Below are positions 18,996 to 28,906 of a stretch of DNA of 64,000 nucleotides, piece after piece; position 1 is the first letter of the stretch, and the number at the start of each line of letters is the position of its first letter. Source of the stretch: Nitrosomonas eutropha (GTDB taxonomy: Bacteria > Pseudomonadota > Gammaproteobacteria > Burkholderiales > Nitrosomonadaceae); NCBI RefSeq assembly GCF_003201195.1, contig NZ_QICQ01000010.1, positions 1 through 64,000 of the forward strand, written 5' to 3'. A program made the translations under genes and the position numbers. A model generated the notes under the pieces. That model saw only the letters and a program-made list of their open reading frames with translations. It ran no database searches and was not told where the DNA came from.

Positions 18996-19781
18996 TCAGG
19001 TATAGAAACTCTGGGTGAGTGAACCAATCAGCAGATGCCAGCCATCCACCAGTACAAACAGCATCAGCTTGAACGGTAGAGAGATAATCATTGGCGACAG
19101 CATCATCATTCCCATTGCCATCAGTGTGCTGGCAACAACCATATCAATGATCAGAAAAGGGATAAAGACGATAAATCCAATTTGAAAAGCTGTCTTTAGC
19201 TCGCTGGTGATGTAGGCAGGTACCAGGATTTTCATTGGTACCTGATCCGGGCTTTCGATTTCCTCGCTCCCGGAAATCCGGGCGAACAGTGCAATATCTG
19301 TTTCGCGTGTCTGGCGTAGCATGAAGATCTTGAGTGGATCGCTTGCCTTGTCCATTGCTTCGATAATACTGATCTTGTCTTCAGAGAAAGGCAGATATGC
19401 TTCCGTATACATTTTGTCAATGACCGGCGACATAATAAAGAAAGACAAAAACAGTGCCAAACCAACCAGCACCTGATTGGGAGGAGATGACTGCGTACCC
19501 AGCGCCTGTCGCAACAATGACAAAACGATGATAATGCGAGTGAAGCTGGACATCATCAGGACAGTAGCAGGCAAAAATGTCATCGAAGTCAGCAGCAGCA
19601 GAGTTTGCAGGCTGAGGGAATAGGTAGTACCTCCCCCTGCCGCTGGTGTGCTGGTGATGGCCGGAAGTCCTGCTTTCTGGGCAAATACCGGGCTGATACC
19701 CACTACCAGTAGCAGAATGATGCAACCGATGGAGTGTTGCCGGATAACGATTCGTTTGCATAGCAGGTTTTTATTGCTCAT
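18996..19781 (-). CDS. fliP: Flagellar export-gate protein FliP
   Basis: A 261-residue protein with a cleavable N-terminal hydrophobic leader and the FliP core ([20 protein letters not shown], then the C-terminal helix pair around [18 protein letters not shown]). It nucleates the FliPQR channel. The start at 19781 places it eleven bases inside the end of fliO, typical translational coupling; a longer frame reaching 19910 only reads through fliO out of frame. Confidence 0.95.
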   Translation of the reverse strand: MSNKNLLCKRIVIRQHSIGCIILLLVVGISPVFAQKAGLPAITSTPAAGGGTTYSLSLQTLLLLTSMTFLPATVLMMSSFTRIIIVLSLLRQALGTQSSPPNQVLVGLALFLSFFIMSPVIDKMYTEAYLPFSEDKISIIEAMDKASDPLKIFMLRQTRETDIALFARISGSEEIESPDQVPMKILVPAYITSELKTAFQIGFIVFIPFLIIDMVVASTLMAMGMMMLSPMIISLPFKLMLFVLVDGWHLLIGSLTQSFYT

Positions 19782-20214
19782 GGTCTTGCCCCAGATTGGC
19801 CTGCAACTTCTCTGTAAAACCGTTGCCAGAGGGAGGCTCAGCTGTTTCAGTAGATGGAGAGGGTTTTTTGTGCATCTGGTGCAACAAGTTGACCTGACCT
19901 GGTGCGACACCTAGCACTAGCCAGATATCATCAATCTCTGCAATCACTACTCTTTCTTTCTGGCCGACACTGGCGGACGAGATAATTTTTAGCAGACCTG
20001 TCCGATTGGCAGGATTAAGTCCTATTTTCTTGAACAACCAGGCAATTAGTGCAATAAATGCCAGCACAATGAACAATCCTGCCGATAGTTGCAGCATATT
20101 CTCGCTGGAAATTACCGGGGAGGGCGGGGTAAAGCCCTGATTTCGCACGGATTCAGCAAGCACCTGTTGGGGTAACCACAGTATGCTGCCAATCTGGACA
20201 ATTATGCGTGGCAT
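19771..20214 (-). CDS. fliO: Flagellar assembly protein FliO
   Basis: A 147-residue membrane protein with an N-terminal leader, one main membrane helix (about residues 42-62, [17 protein letters not shown]) and a cytoplasmic domain with the FliO signature ([21 protein letters not shown]). FliO is a chaperone-like scaffold for assembly of FliP. The tail is Pro/Ser-rich. It overlaps fliP by eleven bases and follows fliN by 26. Confidence 0.9.
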   Translation of the reverse strand: MPRIIVQIGSILWLPQQVLAESVRNQGFTPPSPVISSENMLQLSAGLFIVLAFIALIAWLFKKIGLNPANRTGLLKIISSASVGQKERVVIAEIDDIWLVLGVAPGQVNLLHQMHKKPSPSTETAEPPSGNGFTEKLQANLGQDHEQ

Positions 20215-20240
20215 GGGTATGGAATCAATCCAGAGGTGGG

Positions 20241-20714
20241 CTAGCGGTTCAGTTTGCGGATGCGTTCACTGGGAGTGATGATGTCTGTCAGGCGAATGCC
20301 AAATTTTTCATTGACGACAACGACTTCACCTTGGGCAATCAGGCAGCCATTGACCAGCACATCCATTGGTTCGCCCGCCATGCCATCCAGCTCAATGACG
20401 GAGCCTTGTGCCAGTTGCAGCAGATTTTTAATGGCGATTCGGGTGCGACCCAACTCAACTGTCAGTTGCACCGGAATATCCAGAATCATATCGATATCGT
20501 TGCGGGTATCGTTCAGCACATTATTCCTGGAAAACTGCTCGAAAACAGAAGATGGCTTTGTCAGATCCTCGTCTGGTATATGGGCCGATGCGCTGGCTGA
20601 TGATTCGCTAGCTTCGTCGATAACCGAATAAGTTTCAGCAGCCTGTTGTTCCGCCATGGCGGCGGCCCAGTCATCCTGTTCGGTTTGTGGTTCGGTTGAT
20701 ATCGGTTCATTCAT
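20241..20714 (-). CDS. fliN: Flagellar motor switch protein FliN
   Basis: A 157-residue protein. The N-terminal half (about 1-75) is acidic and Ala/Ser-rich; the C-terminal half is the SpoA/surface-presentation domain (DIPVQLTVELGRTRIAIKNL to GEVVVVNEKFGIRLTDI). It forms the lower C-ring with FliM and receives export cargo. Length is a little over the enteric FliN, because of the N-terminal extension. 28 bases after fliM. Confidence 0.95.
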   Translation of the reverse strand: MNEPISTEPQTEQDDWAAAMAEQQAAETYSVIDEASESSASASAHIPDEDLTKPSSVFEQFSRNNVLNDTRNDIDMILDIPVQLTVELGRTRIAIKNLLQLAQGSVIELDGMAGEPMDVLVNGCLIAQGEVVVVNEKFGIRLTDIITPSERIRKLNR

Positions 20715-20742
20715 GTTCTGCTCCGATGTTTGATTTTAATTA

Positions 20743-21735
20743 TCAGTCAGTTTCAGTTGGGGTTCGTACAGTCTTGACTTTAAGTGCATAGTGATCGTTG
20801 AGAATGCCGTAATGACAATCCATGATCGGTACACCATTTGCCATAGCAACTACTGTGTCCGGAATATCGAGTGCGATGACATCGCCTTCCTGCATGTTGA
20901 GGATCTGGTGTAACGTCACCCGGGTATGGCCGAGATTAGCAATAATTTCTATTTCTGCGCCTTGTACCTGTCTGGTTAGCGACTTGATCCAGTTATTATC
21001 AACTTCTGCATGATCTTCCTGCATGCTGTTGTTGAGCAGATCACGTATTGGCTCCAGCATGGTGTAGGGGGTGCAGATGTAGAACTCTCCACGATTACCG
21101 CCCAGATTGAGCTCAAACGAGCTTGCAACAACAACATCGGTTGGTGTCGCAATATTGGCAAATTGCGGATTCATTTCCGCACGGATGTATTCAAATCTGA
21201 CCGGGTAGACAGATTTCCAGGCTTTCTCGTAGTTTTCGAATAAAACATCCAGCAAGCGTCGGATAATGCCCTGTTCGGTCAGGGTGAACTCACGTCCTTC
21301 CACTCGGGTATGAAAACGACCATCTCCACCGAACATATTGTCCACGATCAGAAATATCAGGTTCGGATCAATGGTGATCAGTGCAGTGCCGCGCAATGGT
21401 TTCATGCTGACCATGTTGATATTTGCAGGCACGACCAGCGAACGGGTGAATTCGCTGTATTTGATGGTTTTTATTGAGCCAGCGGAAATATCTACCCCCC
21501 GGCGTAAAAAATTGTAGAGCCCAATCTGCAGAGAATTGGCAAAGCGTGCATTGATAATTTCCAGAGCGGGCATGCGTCCCCGCACAATCCGCTCCTGGGT
21601 GGCCATGTCGTAAGGACGGATACCGCCCGGATAGGTAACCCCGTTTTCCTTCTGGGCTGCTTGCTGATGCTTGTTACTGTTATCAAAATTCAGTAGCGCA
21701 TCAACTTCATCCTGAGTGAGAAAATTCTCGGCCAT
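20743..21735 (-). CDS. fliM: Flagellar motor switch protein FliM
   Basis: A 330-residue C-ring protein. The N-terminal CheY-P-binding segment is visible (FLTQDEVDALL, residues 5-15), followed by the CheC-like middle domain and a C-terminal SpoA domain that pairs with FliN. Starts 12 bases after fliL ends. Confidence 0.97.
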   Translation of the reverse strand: MAENFLTQDEVDALLNFDNSNKHQQAAQKENGVTYPGGIRPYDMATQERIVRGRMPALEIINARFANSLQIGLYNFLRRGVDISAGSIKTIKYSEFTRSLVVPANINMVSMKPLRGTALITIDPNLIFLIVDNMFGGDGRFHTRVEGREFTLTEQGIIRRLLDVLFENYEKAWKSVYPVRFEYIRAEMNPQFANIATPTDVVVASSFELNLGGNRGEFYICTPYTMLEPIRDLLNNSMQEDHAEVDNNWIKSLTRQVQGAEIEIIANLGHTRVTLHQILNMQEGDVIALDIPDTVVAMANGVPIMDCHYGILNDHYALKVKTVRTPTETD

Positions 21736-21747
21736 GGCGCGCAGGGT

Positions 21748-22230
21748 TTACTGAATAATGAAAGAGGTGAACAAAACATCCAGAATGTCATTTTGCAGGG
21801 CTTCAGATCCAATCTTTGATCGGATCGCCTGAATGATATCTTGGCTGAGTTTCTGCTTTCCATCCAATGTATTGATTTCAGAGGGTTTTTTACTGGATAG
21901 CAGCAACAGAATCTGATTGCGGATTTCAGGTTTGCTGTTTTCGATAACCGTGATTACTGCGGTTTCGTTTACTTTGAGGGATAGTTCCACCTGCAGATAG
22001 TGAGATTCCCTTTCTTCTGGCTGCAGGTTGACGGTAAAAGATTCGATCTTGACAAAAGCTGCCGGTTTTTTCTTTTCGACTACAGCTTCTGATCCCGCCT
22101 CTTCATGCTGTTTTTTCATAAAATACCAAGTCCCGCCGATACCTGCCCCAGTAAACAGTAATCCGATCAGGATGAATAGGATCAGTTTACTTTTATTGCC
22201 CGTGCCGGCCGCTGCAGTCGCTTCGCTCAT
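21748..22230 (-). CDS. fliL: Flagellar basal-body-associated protein FliL
   Basis: A 160-residue protein with a short Ala-rich cytoplasmic N-terminus, one membrane helix (about residues 16-36) and a periplasmic domain of the stomatin-like FliL fold ending in VLFTSFIIQ. It surrounds the stator and supports torque. First gene of the fliLMNOPQR operon; the leader region lies at 22231-22542. Confidence 0.93.
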   Translation of the reverse strand: MSEATAAAGTGNKSKLILFILIGLLFTGAGIGGTWYFMKKQHEEAGSEAVVEKKKPAAFVKIESFTVNLQPEERESHYLQVELSLKVNETAVITVIENSKPEIRNQILLLLSSKKPSEINTLDGKQKLSQDIIQAIRSKIGSEALQNDILDVLFTSFIIQ

Positions 22231-22542
22231 GATTTCTCCTGCGTGGATATTAATTAATACCAGCGCATTATGGATAATCTCCAGAGGATTTGATCACGTA
22301 AATAATCACCTAATCGCGGGCTATTTCCATACTCTGGGCAGGGAGGGGCGTGCTATGCCGCTGGGGTATTTGTAATGGGTAATTCCGGGAGAGTGATAGT
22401 GGCGTGGTAGTGATTAATCTGTATTTTTTATCCCAATGGAGAAGCTCTCTTCCCTGCGAAGTAGTTACGTTGAGCAACCTTGTCAATTTTGAAAGTGTTC
22501 CTTGCGTTGCCAGAATCTGATGAAAATCCGGGATTAATGCTT
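22231..22542. other. Leader of the fli operon; possible weak promoter
   Basis: About 310 bases between the glgP stop and fliL. On the minus strand a perfect TTGACA (22486-22481) stands 17 bases before TACTTC (22463-22458), a poor -10. I found no convincing sigma-54 or sigma-28 element. No gene is supported here; an 86-codon minus frame overlapping the end of glgP has no family resemblance. Confidence 0.3.
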
Positions 22543-25098
22543 TTATGGAGCCATTATTCCGATCCACCAATGAATCAGGTGGCTTTCAATCGGGATATGG
22601 GCATCGGGATGATACGGCACGCAGCGTGGCGTGAAATCGGTATGAACACGGTCGGTATTTAACCGGGATTTATACAGATATCCATTGATAGCTCCCGGTA
22701 TCTCGTCACCACGCTGCATTGTTTCGCAAACAGGAGGCTCCTCAGCAACCGGATCAGCATAGAGCTGAATCTGTACGAATTCAGGTGATACACCTCCCAG
22801 ATAAACCGGCACTTCAAATACCCAGTCTTCCTGATCTCTGGATATGATCAGGTTTCCCCAGTGTATCTCGTGCCAGCTTTTTTTCAGTTGTTCATCCCAT
22901 TGGCGCAATTCCTGCGCAGCAGAGCTTCCAGGGGTTGTTCGATGCTGAAAGGTGGCCGCTGCGGGAAGATACAGTTGCTCGACATATTCACGCACCATGC
23001 GGTTGCTGCTGAACTGCGGAGCAAGATGTGCCATGCTGGCGCGCATACGGGCTACCCAGGTTCCGGGAATGCCGCTGGCATCGCGGTCGTAAAACATCGG
23101 TACGATTTCTTTTTCCAGCAAGTGATAAAGCTGTTCTGCCTCTACTGCATCCCAGCCCGGTTCGTGGTGTTCATGGCCATCACCCAGTGCCCAACCGGTT
23201 TCAGGAGTGTAGGCCTCGGCCCACCAGCCGTCTAGTTCCGAAAGATTCAATCCGCCGTTGGCTAGTACTTTCATGCCGCTGGTGCCGCTGGCCTCCCACG
23301 GCCGGCGCGGGGTGTTGATCCAGACATCTACTCCCTGCACCATTTCCTGCGCCAGTGCAATGTCATAATCTTCGAGAAATACAACATGATTACGCACATC
23401 CGGGCGGCTGGAGAACTGTGCCCATTCCTGGATGAAGCGCTTGCCTTCATTATCAGCGGGGTGAGCCTTACCGGCTACCACCAGCTGCACTGGCCGATCT
23501 ACTCGTGTCAGCAGTCTGGCAAGGCGTTCGCGGTCGTGCAACAGCAGGTTGGGGCGTTTGTAAGCAGTGAAGCGCCGTGCAAATCCAAGCGTCAGCACAT
23601 TGGGATCCAGAATCCGGTCAACCTGATTGACGGCTTCCATATCTGCTCCCCTTTGTCCCAGTAGTACCTGCATCCGCTGCCGGACGTAGCGTATCAGATC
23701 GGCGCGCTCCTGGCCGCACAAAGTCCAGAGCGTCGTGTCATCCAGTTTGCGTATTTCAGCGGCGAGTGCTTCTTCTGAACCCAGCCAGCGACCTTTGCCA
23801 CAAAAAAGCGTCCAGATTTTATCTGCCCAGGGAGAATCCCACGATGGAACATGTACGCCATTGGTGACATGCGTAACCGGTACTTCGCGTTCGGGCCAGC
23901 GGGGGTACAGTTTCTGAAAAATATTTCGGCTGACCTGGCCATGGAGTCGGCTGACACCGTTGATCCTGCCGCAGGTGCGTGCTGCCAGATAAGCCATGTT
24001 GAAAGGCTCGCTCTCATCTTGCCGGTTGCTACGCCCGAACGCCATCAACTCTTCCAATGGCATTCCCGGGTCTTTGACATAGGGCTGGCTGTATTTCATG
24101 ACCAGTTCGCGCGGAAAGGTATCAAAACCAGCTGCCACCGGGGTATGAGTAGTAAACAGATTGCCAGGCCGTGTTGCCCAGAGCGCTTCCTGGAAATCTA
24201 TCTGTCTTTTCTGCGCAAAACAGCGGGCACGCTCCAGTGTAACGAATGCAGCATGGCCTTCATTCAGGTGACAGATATCAATTGCCAGCTCCAATGTTTC
24301 GATGAGCCGCCAGCCACCAATCCCCAGCACAATTTCCTGTATCAGTCTGACTTCCTCCCCACCACCGTACAGCTTGCCGGTAATGCCGCGATCAAGTGCA
24401 TTGTTCAGAGGGTTATTGCTGTCGAGCAAATACAGGTTGATTCGCCCCACCTGTGCTACCCAGACATGCAGTTGTACTGTTCGTCCGGGCAATTCGATTG
24501 GAATGGATAGCCAGGTGCCGTTATGGGCCAGGAGGGGGCGCAAAGGCAGGCTGCTGGAATCATTATATGGATAGATTTCCAGCTGCCAGCCGCTGGTATC
24601 CAGCATCTGCCGAAAATAACCTTCCTGATACAGCAGGCCAATTGCAGTTATCGGGATAGCCAGATCACTGGCTGCCTTGAGATAGTCACCCGCCAGCACA
24701 CCCAGGCCACCGGCATATAGTGGCAAGGCCTTGCCCAGACCGTATTCCATACTGAAATAGGCAACTCCTCGCAATTTGACGTCGCCATGCACCTCACCGA
24801 ACCATCCGCCATAACTGCAGTAATCGTTGCGTGCTTTGACCAGGTGATCAAGATATTGCCTGAATTCCTTGTTTTGGTTCAGTGTCTGCAAGCGTTCATA
24901 CGACAGATTTTGCAGAACAACGAAAGGATTTTCACTTTGCTCCCACAGCTGCGGATCCATGATCTTCCACATTGCATCTCCGGCATGACTCCATGTCCAA
25001 CGTAAATCCATTGCCAAGCTTGCAATCTGTTCGACCAGTGGCAGCAGATCAGCGGGCAGATCTCTCAAGTAGGGCATCAGTAAACGAGGTGTCTTCAT
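22543..25098 (-). CDS. glgP: Alpha-glucan (glycogen) phosphorylase
   Basis: An 851-residue GT35-family enzyme releasing glucose-1-phosphate from alpha-1,4-glucan. The PLP-binding region near residue 635 reads EASGTSGMKVLANGGLNLS, the spelling of the phosphorylases with an extra N-terminal domain (TIGR02094 type) rather than the E. coli GlgP/MalP type; early landmarks are AYFSMEYGLG and LPLYAGGLGVLAGDYLK. The start at 25098 has AGGAGG nine bases upstream; the ATG at 25107 lies directly on that site and is too close. No other glycogen gene is adjacent, and the fli operon follows on the same strand after about 310 bases. Confidence 0.93.
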   Translation of the reverse strand: MKTPRLLMPYLRDLPADLLPLVEQIASLAMDLRWTWSHAGDAMWKIMDPQLWEQSENPFVVLQNLSYERLQTLNQNKEFRQYLDHLVKARNDYCSYGGWFGEVHGDVKLRGVAYFSMEYGLGKALPLYAGGLGVLAGDYLKAASDLAIPITAIGLLYQEGYFRQMLDTSGWQLEIYPYNDSSSLPLRPLLAHNGTWLSIPIELPGRTVQLHVWVAQVGRINLYLLDSNNPLNNALDRGITGKLYGGGEEVRLIQEIVLGIGGWRLIETLELAIDICHLNEGHAAFVTLERARCFAQKRQIDFQEALWATRPGNLFTTHTPVAAGFDTFPRELVMKYSQPYVKDPGMPLEELMAFGRSNRQDESEPFNMAYLAARTCGRINGVSRLHGQVSRNIFQKLYPRWPEREVPVTHVTNGVHVPSWDSPWADKIWTLFCGKGRWLGSEEALAAEIRKLDDTTLWTLCGQERADLIRYVRQRMQVLLGQRGADMEAVNQVDRILDPNVLTLGFARRFTAYKRPNLLLHDRERLARLLTRVDRPVQLVVAGKAHPADNEGKRFIQEWAQFSSRPDVRNHVVFLEDYDIALAQEMVQGVDVWINTPRRPWEASGTSGMKVLANGGLNLSELDGWWAEAYTPETGWALGDGHEHHEPGWDAVEAEQLYHLLEKEIVPMFYDRDASGIPGTWVARMRASMAHLAPQFSSNRMVREYVEQLYLPAAATFQHRTTPGSSAAQELRQWDEQLKKSWHEIHWGNLIISRDQEDWVFEVPVYLGGVSPEFVQIQLYADPVAEEPPVCETMQRGDEIPGAINGYLYKSRLNTDRVHTDFTPRCVPYHPDAHIPIESHLIHWWIGIMAP

Positions 25099-25212
25099 AT
25101 ACTTCATCCTCCTTCTGCTGCAATGTCAGATGTTACATATTAACTCGGTTGTTCGTCGAGATGTGAGTGCAGCGTAGGGGGAGAACCCTGGCGATCTTAT
25201 GCCTTTACTGTT

Positions 25213-26034
25213 TTACAGATGGTTTGTCTGATCAGTTGCTTCGAGGATGGGGGCATGTTCTGCCAGGAGGGTTTCGTGTTCCAGGAAGCGGTCAAGTTGT
25301 TGCTGGATAACGCGGAAGGACTGGTTTTCTGGATTGCGGGGACGATCAAGTTCAATATCCAGAATTTCTGCAATATGGCCATTGGGAGATGAGGCCATGA
25401 GCGCGATACGATCTGCCAGCATGAGTGCTTCGTGCAGATCATGGGTGATCATCAGTATGGTGGCGGCAGAATCACTCCAGACACGCAGCAGGTAGCGTTG
25501 CATCATGCGGCGAGTTTGCATATCCAGTGCGGAGAAGGGTTCGTCCAGTAGTAGCAACCGAGGTTTGGTGGCGATGGTCCGCGCCAGGGTGATACGCTGA
25601 CGCATGCCGCCAGATAATTGTGAAGGCTTGTGGCCGGCAAAAGATTCCAACCCAACTTGTTTGAGATATTGCTTTGCGTGTTCCAGTGCTTCCACCCTTA
25701 CCATACCTTGGTTACGCAACGGGAAAGCAACATTCTCTTCCGCTGTCATCCATGGAAACAGATTATGAGTCTGAAAAATTAGCGCAGTCGAAGGGGCCGG
25801 GCCTTGCAGTACCTGATTATCGTAGCTGACGTTGCCCTGATCTGGAAAATCCAGTCCGGCAGCGAGGTTGAGCAGGGTTGTTTTGCCGCAACCACTGCGG
25901 CCGAGGAGTACAGTCAGACTGCCCGGTTCTATGATGAGCCTATCTGCTTCTACAGAAACAGTATCGCTGAAGGATTTACGGATGTTACTGAATTCTAGCC
26001 GAGCGCCGGATGAGGAAGAAGGTATTGTGTTCAT
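25213..26034 (-). CDS. ABC transporter ATP-binding protein (NitT/TauT type)
   Basis: A 273-residue ATPase. Walker A LLGRSGCGKTTLL is at about 43-55, the Q-loop follows in FQTHNLFPW, the signature is LSGGMRQRITLAR and Walker B is LLLLDEPFSALD. It resembles SsuB/TauB/NrtD subunits that power importers of sulfonates, taurine, nitrate or related anions. The start at 26034 is four bases after the permease stop; a frame to 26067 would overlap the permease. Last gene of binding protein, permease, ATPase. Substrate not decided. Confidence 0.88.
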   Translation of the reverse strand: MNTIPSSSSGARLEFSNIRKSFSDTVSVEADRLIIEPGSLTVLLGRSGCGKTTLLNLAAGLDFPDQGNVSYDNQVLQGPAPSTALIFQTHNLFPWMTAEENVAFPLRNQGMVRVEALEHAKQYLKQVGLESFAGHKPSQLSGGMRQRITLARTIATKPRLLLLDEPFSALDMQTRRMMQRYLLRVWSDSAATILMITHDLHEALMLADRIALMASSPNGHIAEILDIELDRPRNPENQSFRVIQQQLDRFLEHETLLAEHAPILEATDQTNHL

Positions 26035-26038
26035 GGAT

Positions 26039-26875
26039 TTACTGCACCCATTGCAATAGTCTGGCATTGATCAGCAATAACAGGCGATCAATGGCAAAAC
26101 CAATGAAGCCAATGGCGAGAATGCCGACCATGACTAATTTCATGTTGTACATCTGCTGCGCCATGATGATCATGTACCCCAGGCCGGAGTTGAGGCCAGC
26201 CATTTCTCCTGCCAGAACAGCCATCCAGGCACCGAAGAACGACATGCGAATGGCTGTCATTGTGCTGGGGATGATGGCGGGCAGCCGTATATACCACCAC
26301 ATACGGATGCGTGAGGTACCCAAATTATGGGCGATTTTCAGATATTCATCCGGGATGCTATCTAGTGCGGCAATTAGCGAGAGCGTCATGGTTCCGAGTA
26401 CTGCCATGAATACGATGAATACAGCGGCTGGGCCACCAATACCAATAACAACGATGGTGAAAGGGATCCAGGCCACCGGTGCGATAGGTGCAAGCGACTG
26501 GACAAGGGGCAAGATCAATCGTCGCAAAATGGGCAGCTCAATCACCATGATAGCGAGGCAGGATGAAACCAGGAGGCCGATCAGCATACCGGCACCCACG
26601 CGCCCCAGCGTGATGGTAGTAGACTCAAACAACCCGGTTTTCTGCTGACCGAACCCGATGGTGATGTTGCCGGAAAAGGCATACGGAATAGTTTCACTAG
26701 GAGGGGGCAGAATTTGCGGATTTAACCATTCCAGCCAGGAACCAAGCTCCCAGGATAGAATGATCAGCAACCAGGCCAGACAAAACCACAGGAAATTTGA
26801 TTTAAAAAGCAGTTGGCTAACCCGGCCAGTTAGCGTGAGCTGGTGACCGGATTTTTCTGAAACATGAGGTTTCAT
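26039..26875 (-). CDS. ABC transporter permease (NitT/TauT type)
   Basis: A 278-residue inner-membrane permease with about six helices and the coupling EAA-like loop near residue 190 (LKIAHNLGTSRIRMWWYIRL). Resembles SsuC/TauC/NrtB. The start at 26875 is four bases after the binding-protein stop; the longer frame to 26923 would begin inside that gene. Confidence 0.88.
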   Translation of the reverse strand: MKPHVSEKSGHQLTLTGRVSQLLFKSNFLWFCLAWLLIILSWELGSWLEWLNPQILPPPSETIPYAFSGNITIGFGQQKTGLFESTTITLGRVGAGMLIGLLVSSCLAIMVIELPILRRLILPLVQSLAPIAPVAWIPFTIVVIGIGGPAAVFIVFMAVLGTMTLSLIAALDSIPDEYLKIAHNLGTSRIRMWWYIRLPAIIPSTMTAIRMSFFGAWMAVLAGEMAGLNSGLGYMIIMAQQMYNMKLVMVGILAIGFIGFAIDRLLLLINARLLQWVQ

Positions 26876-26879
26876 GGCG

Positions 26880-27956
26880 TCAGGCCGGCTGGTATTGCAG
26901 ATCCAGAACGGTATCAATGACATCCGGCTTCAGATAACCCAGTTCGGTCAGATATTTTGCTCCCTGACGCAGGCCGTTAACCCCCGTCTGGCTGATGACC
27001 GGATTGGGGAACTGGCGTTTGAGCGCAACGGATAATATCGGTCGTGGTACACCATAGATAGGCTGTAAATCATCCAGTACTGTTTCATAATCCTCAGCAA
27101 AGGCTCGGGCAGATTCTTGCAGAACCAGGAGGTAGGTTCTCAACACATCCTGCTGGCGATCAATAGTGCGGGTTCTGGTGGTGACAACACAGTCTGCCGC
27201 TTCAGGTCCCCATACTGAGTTGGAATCAGTCAAATAAACTGCCCCTTGTTCAGCGACAACATGCTCAGCATAAGGTTGCGCCAAGGTGCAGACATCCAGC
27301 GCCTTGTTGGCAATGGCTTCTCCCATGCCGATCATGCTCGGAAAGAAGGTCATGTGGTAGTCGTCATAGGATTTACCATGTTGTGACATGGTGCCGTATC
27401 CAACCAGCTCTAGCGTATCCAGCCGCAAGGTCCCCACACGCAGCCCTTTACCTGCTGCATCGATAAATTCTTCCACAGATCTGACCGAGCCATTGCGTGC
27501 AACCAGCTCGATGCCAGCCTGACCGGAGCCGCCAATAATGCGCAGGTCGGTAGTGCCAGCGGTGTAGGCGGCTGCTGTCATGGTCCACGGGCTGTGTATT
27601 ATCTCAAGATTATTGGCGATCAGCGATTGCATGGCATCACCGGGGCTGTTGAATTGCGTCAGAACAACATTCAACCCTGCTTTGGTAAACTTTCCTCTTA
27701 CTTTTGCCAACAGCAGATGAGAGACGCAGCCTGCTGGTAGATGTCCGACACGAATGACCGTGCCGCCCGCAGCGGCTTCGGTGCGCGTCGCAGCAGCCAG
27801 CAATCCGGCGCCAGCAGCAGTGACATAGAACATTCCACAGCCGCAGGTACACAAGAATCGGCGTCTTGATGGGATAAACAGCGCGTTGCCTGGCTCACGG
27901 ATTGTCGGGGCAGTGGTGTTCTTTCGAATCAGACGACCAATAATGTTTTTTATCAT
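26880..27956 (-). CDS. Tat-exported ABC substrate-binding protein (NitT/TauT type)
   Basis: A 358-residue binding protein of the NrtA/SsuA/TauA superfamily. The N-terminus carries a twin-arginine signal, SRRRFL (residues 30-35), after an unusually long basic stretch, followed at once by CTCGCG (Cys36, Cys38, Cys40) and a hydrophobic run to about 58. The mature part begins near VIRVGHLPAGCVSHLLLAK. A Tat signal implies export of a folded, possibly cofactor-containing protein. GGGA sits about ten bases before the ATG. First gene of the importer; the ligand cannot be told from sequence. Confidence 0.85.
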   Translation of the reverse strand: MIKNIIGRLIRKNTTAPTIREPGNALFIPSRRRFLCTCGCGMFYVTAAGAGLLAAATRTEAAAGGTVIRVGHLPAGCVSHLLLAKVRGKFTKAGLNVVLTQFNSPGDAMQSLIANNLEIIHSPWTMTAAAYTAGTTDLRIIGGSGQAGIELVARNGSVRSVEEFIDAAGKGLRVGTLRLDTLELVGYGTMSQHGKSYDDYHMTFFPSMIGMGEAIANKALDVCTLAQPYAEHVVAEQGAVYLTDSNSVWGPEAADCVVTTRTRTIDRQQDVLRTYLLVLQESARAFAEDYETVLDDLQPIYGVPRPILSVALKRQFPNPVISQTGVNGLRQGAKYLTELGYLKPDVIDTVLDLQYQPA

Positions 27957-28150
27957 GACTGGAATTCCCTATAAAAGTAGACTGATCGTTCTCTCCGTTT
28001 TGTATTGTAATCAGATTTCCTGGAAAAGCCAGCAAATATTTTTAACTTGATCGGAAGTGGGGAAAATAACAGCTAAACAAAAGATGTAACCAGGCTAAGA
28101 ATAGTGATGGAATGACGTGTGATATGTACCTGTCCGCAGCGTTGTTGCTG

Positions 28151-28813
28151 CTACTGTCCGGAGCTAACCGATATTTTTGCGCCGTAGCGTGCGCGATAGG
28201 TTTCTATTGCTGGAATATGGCAGGTAAGATCGTGCCGGGTGTGTAAATAAGCGACGATATCATCCAGTGTGACCAGGGAAATGACCGGGATGTCGTATTG
28301 GTTTCTGATTTCTTGCAAAGTGGAGCATTCATTTTTGCCTTTTTCCATACGATCCAGCGCAACCATGATGCCGCATGGTGTGGCGCTGGCTGCGCGAATC
28401 ATGGTGACAGATTCACTGACAGACAGGCCTGCCGATATGACATCATCGACAATCAAGATACGCCCGACCAGCGGAGCACCTACGATATTGCCACCTTCGC
28501 CATGATCCTTGGTTTCTTTGCGATTGAAGCTGAAAGGATGGTTATACCCAGCTTTGGCAAGGGCAATAACAACAGTACTGACTAGTGGAATGCCTTTATA
28601 GGCAGGGCCAAACAGGGCATCAAAGTGGATCTCAGAAGCAAGAATGGCCTGAGCGTAGAACTGCCCCAGTTGTTGCAGCGATTGGCCATCATTGAACAAG
28701 CCGGCATTGAAGAAATAAGGAGAGGGGCGACCTGCCTTGGTTTTGAAATTGCCAAAACGCAAGACGTTATACCGAAGAGCAAAATCAATAAATTCCTGTC
28801 GAAAATCCGCCAT
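28151..28813 (-). CDS. pyrE: Orotate phosphoribosyltransferase
   Basis: A 220-residue pyrimidine-synthesis enzyme that attaches ribose-5-phosphate from PRPP to orotate. The PRPP-binding loop is RILIVDDVISAGLSVSE near residue 120, and the flexible catalytic loop RKETKDHGEGG near 98. The start at 28813 (MADFRQEFIDFAL) is where the family begins; a longer frame to 28879 adds 22 residues without family match. It follows dctP by 93 bases on the same strand. Confidence 0.95.
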   Translation of the reverse strand: MADFRQEFIDFALRYNVLRFGNFKTKAGRPSPYFFNAGLFNDGQSLQQLGQFYAQAILASEIHFDALFGPAYKGIPLVSTVVIALAKAGYNHPFSFNRKETKDHGEGGNIVGAPLVGRILIVDDVISAGLSVSESVTMIRAASATPCGIMVALDRMEKGKNECSTLQEIRNQYDIPVISLVTLDDIVAYLHTRHDLTCHIPAIETYRARYGAKISVSSGQ

Positions 28814-28906
28814 AGGTATCAGGTTGTGTATTAAATGATCAGAGTCAAGTTGATAGCTGCATGCAGCAGACTGTTTCATTCCGGGAAAGTATTTTTAGAG
28901 TCGGAA

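Noticed and set aside
22458-22510. Sigma-54 promoter for fliL
   Set aside because: A TGGCAACGCAAGG sequence on the minus strand lacks the correct GG-N10-GC spacing.
22310-22570. 86-codon minus-strand frame between glgP and fliL
   Set aside because: Overlaps the glgP end, no ribosome site, no recognised motif.
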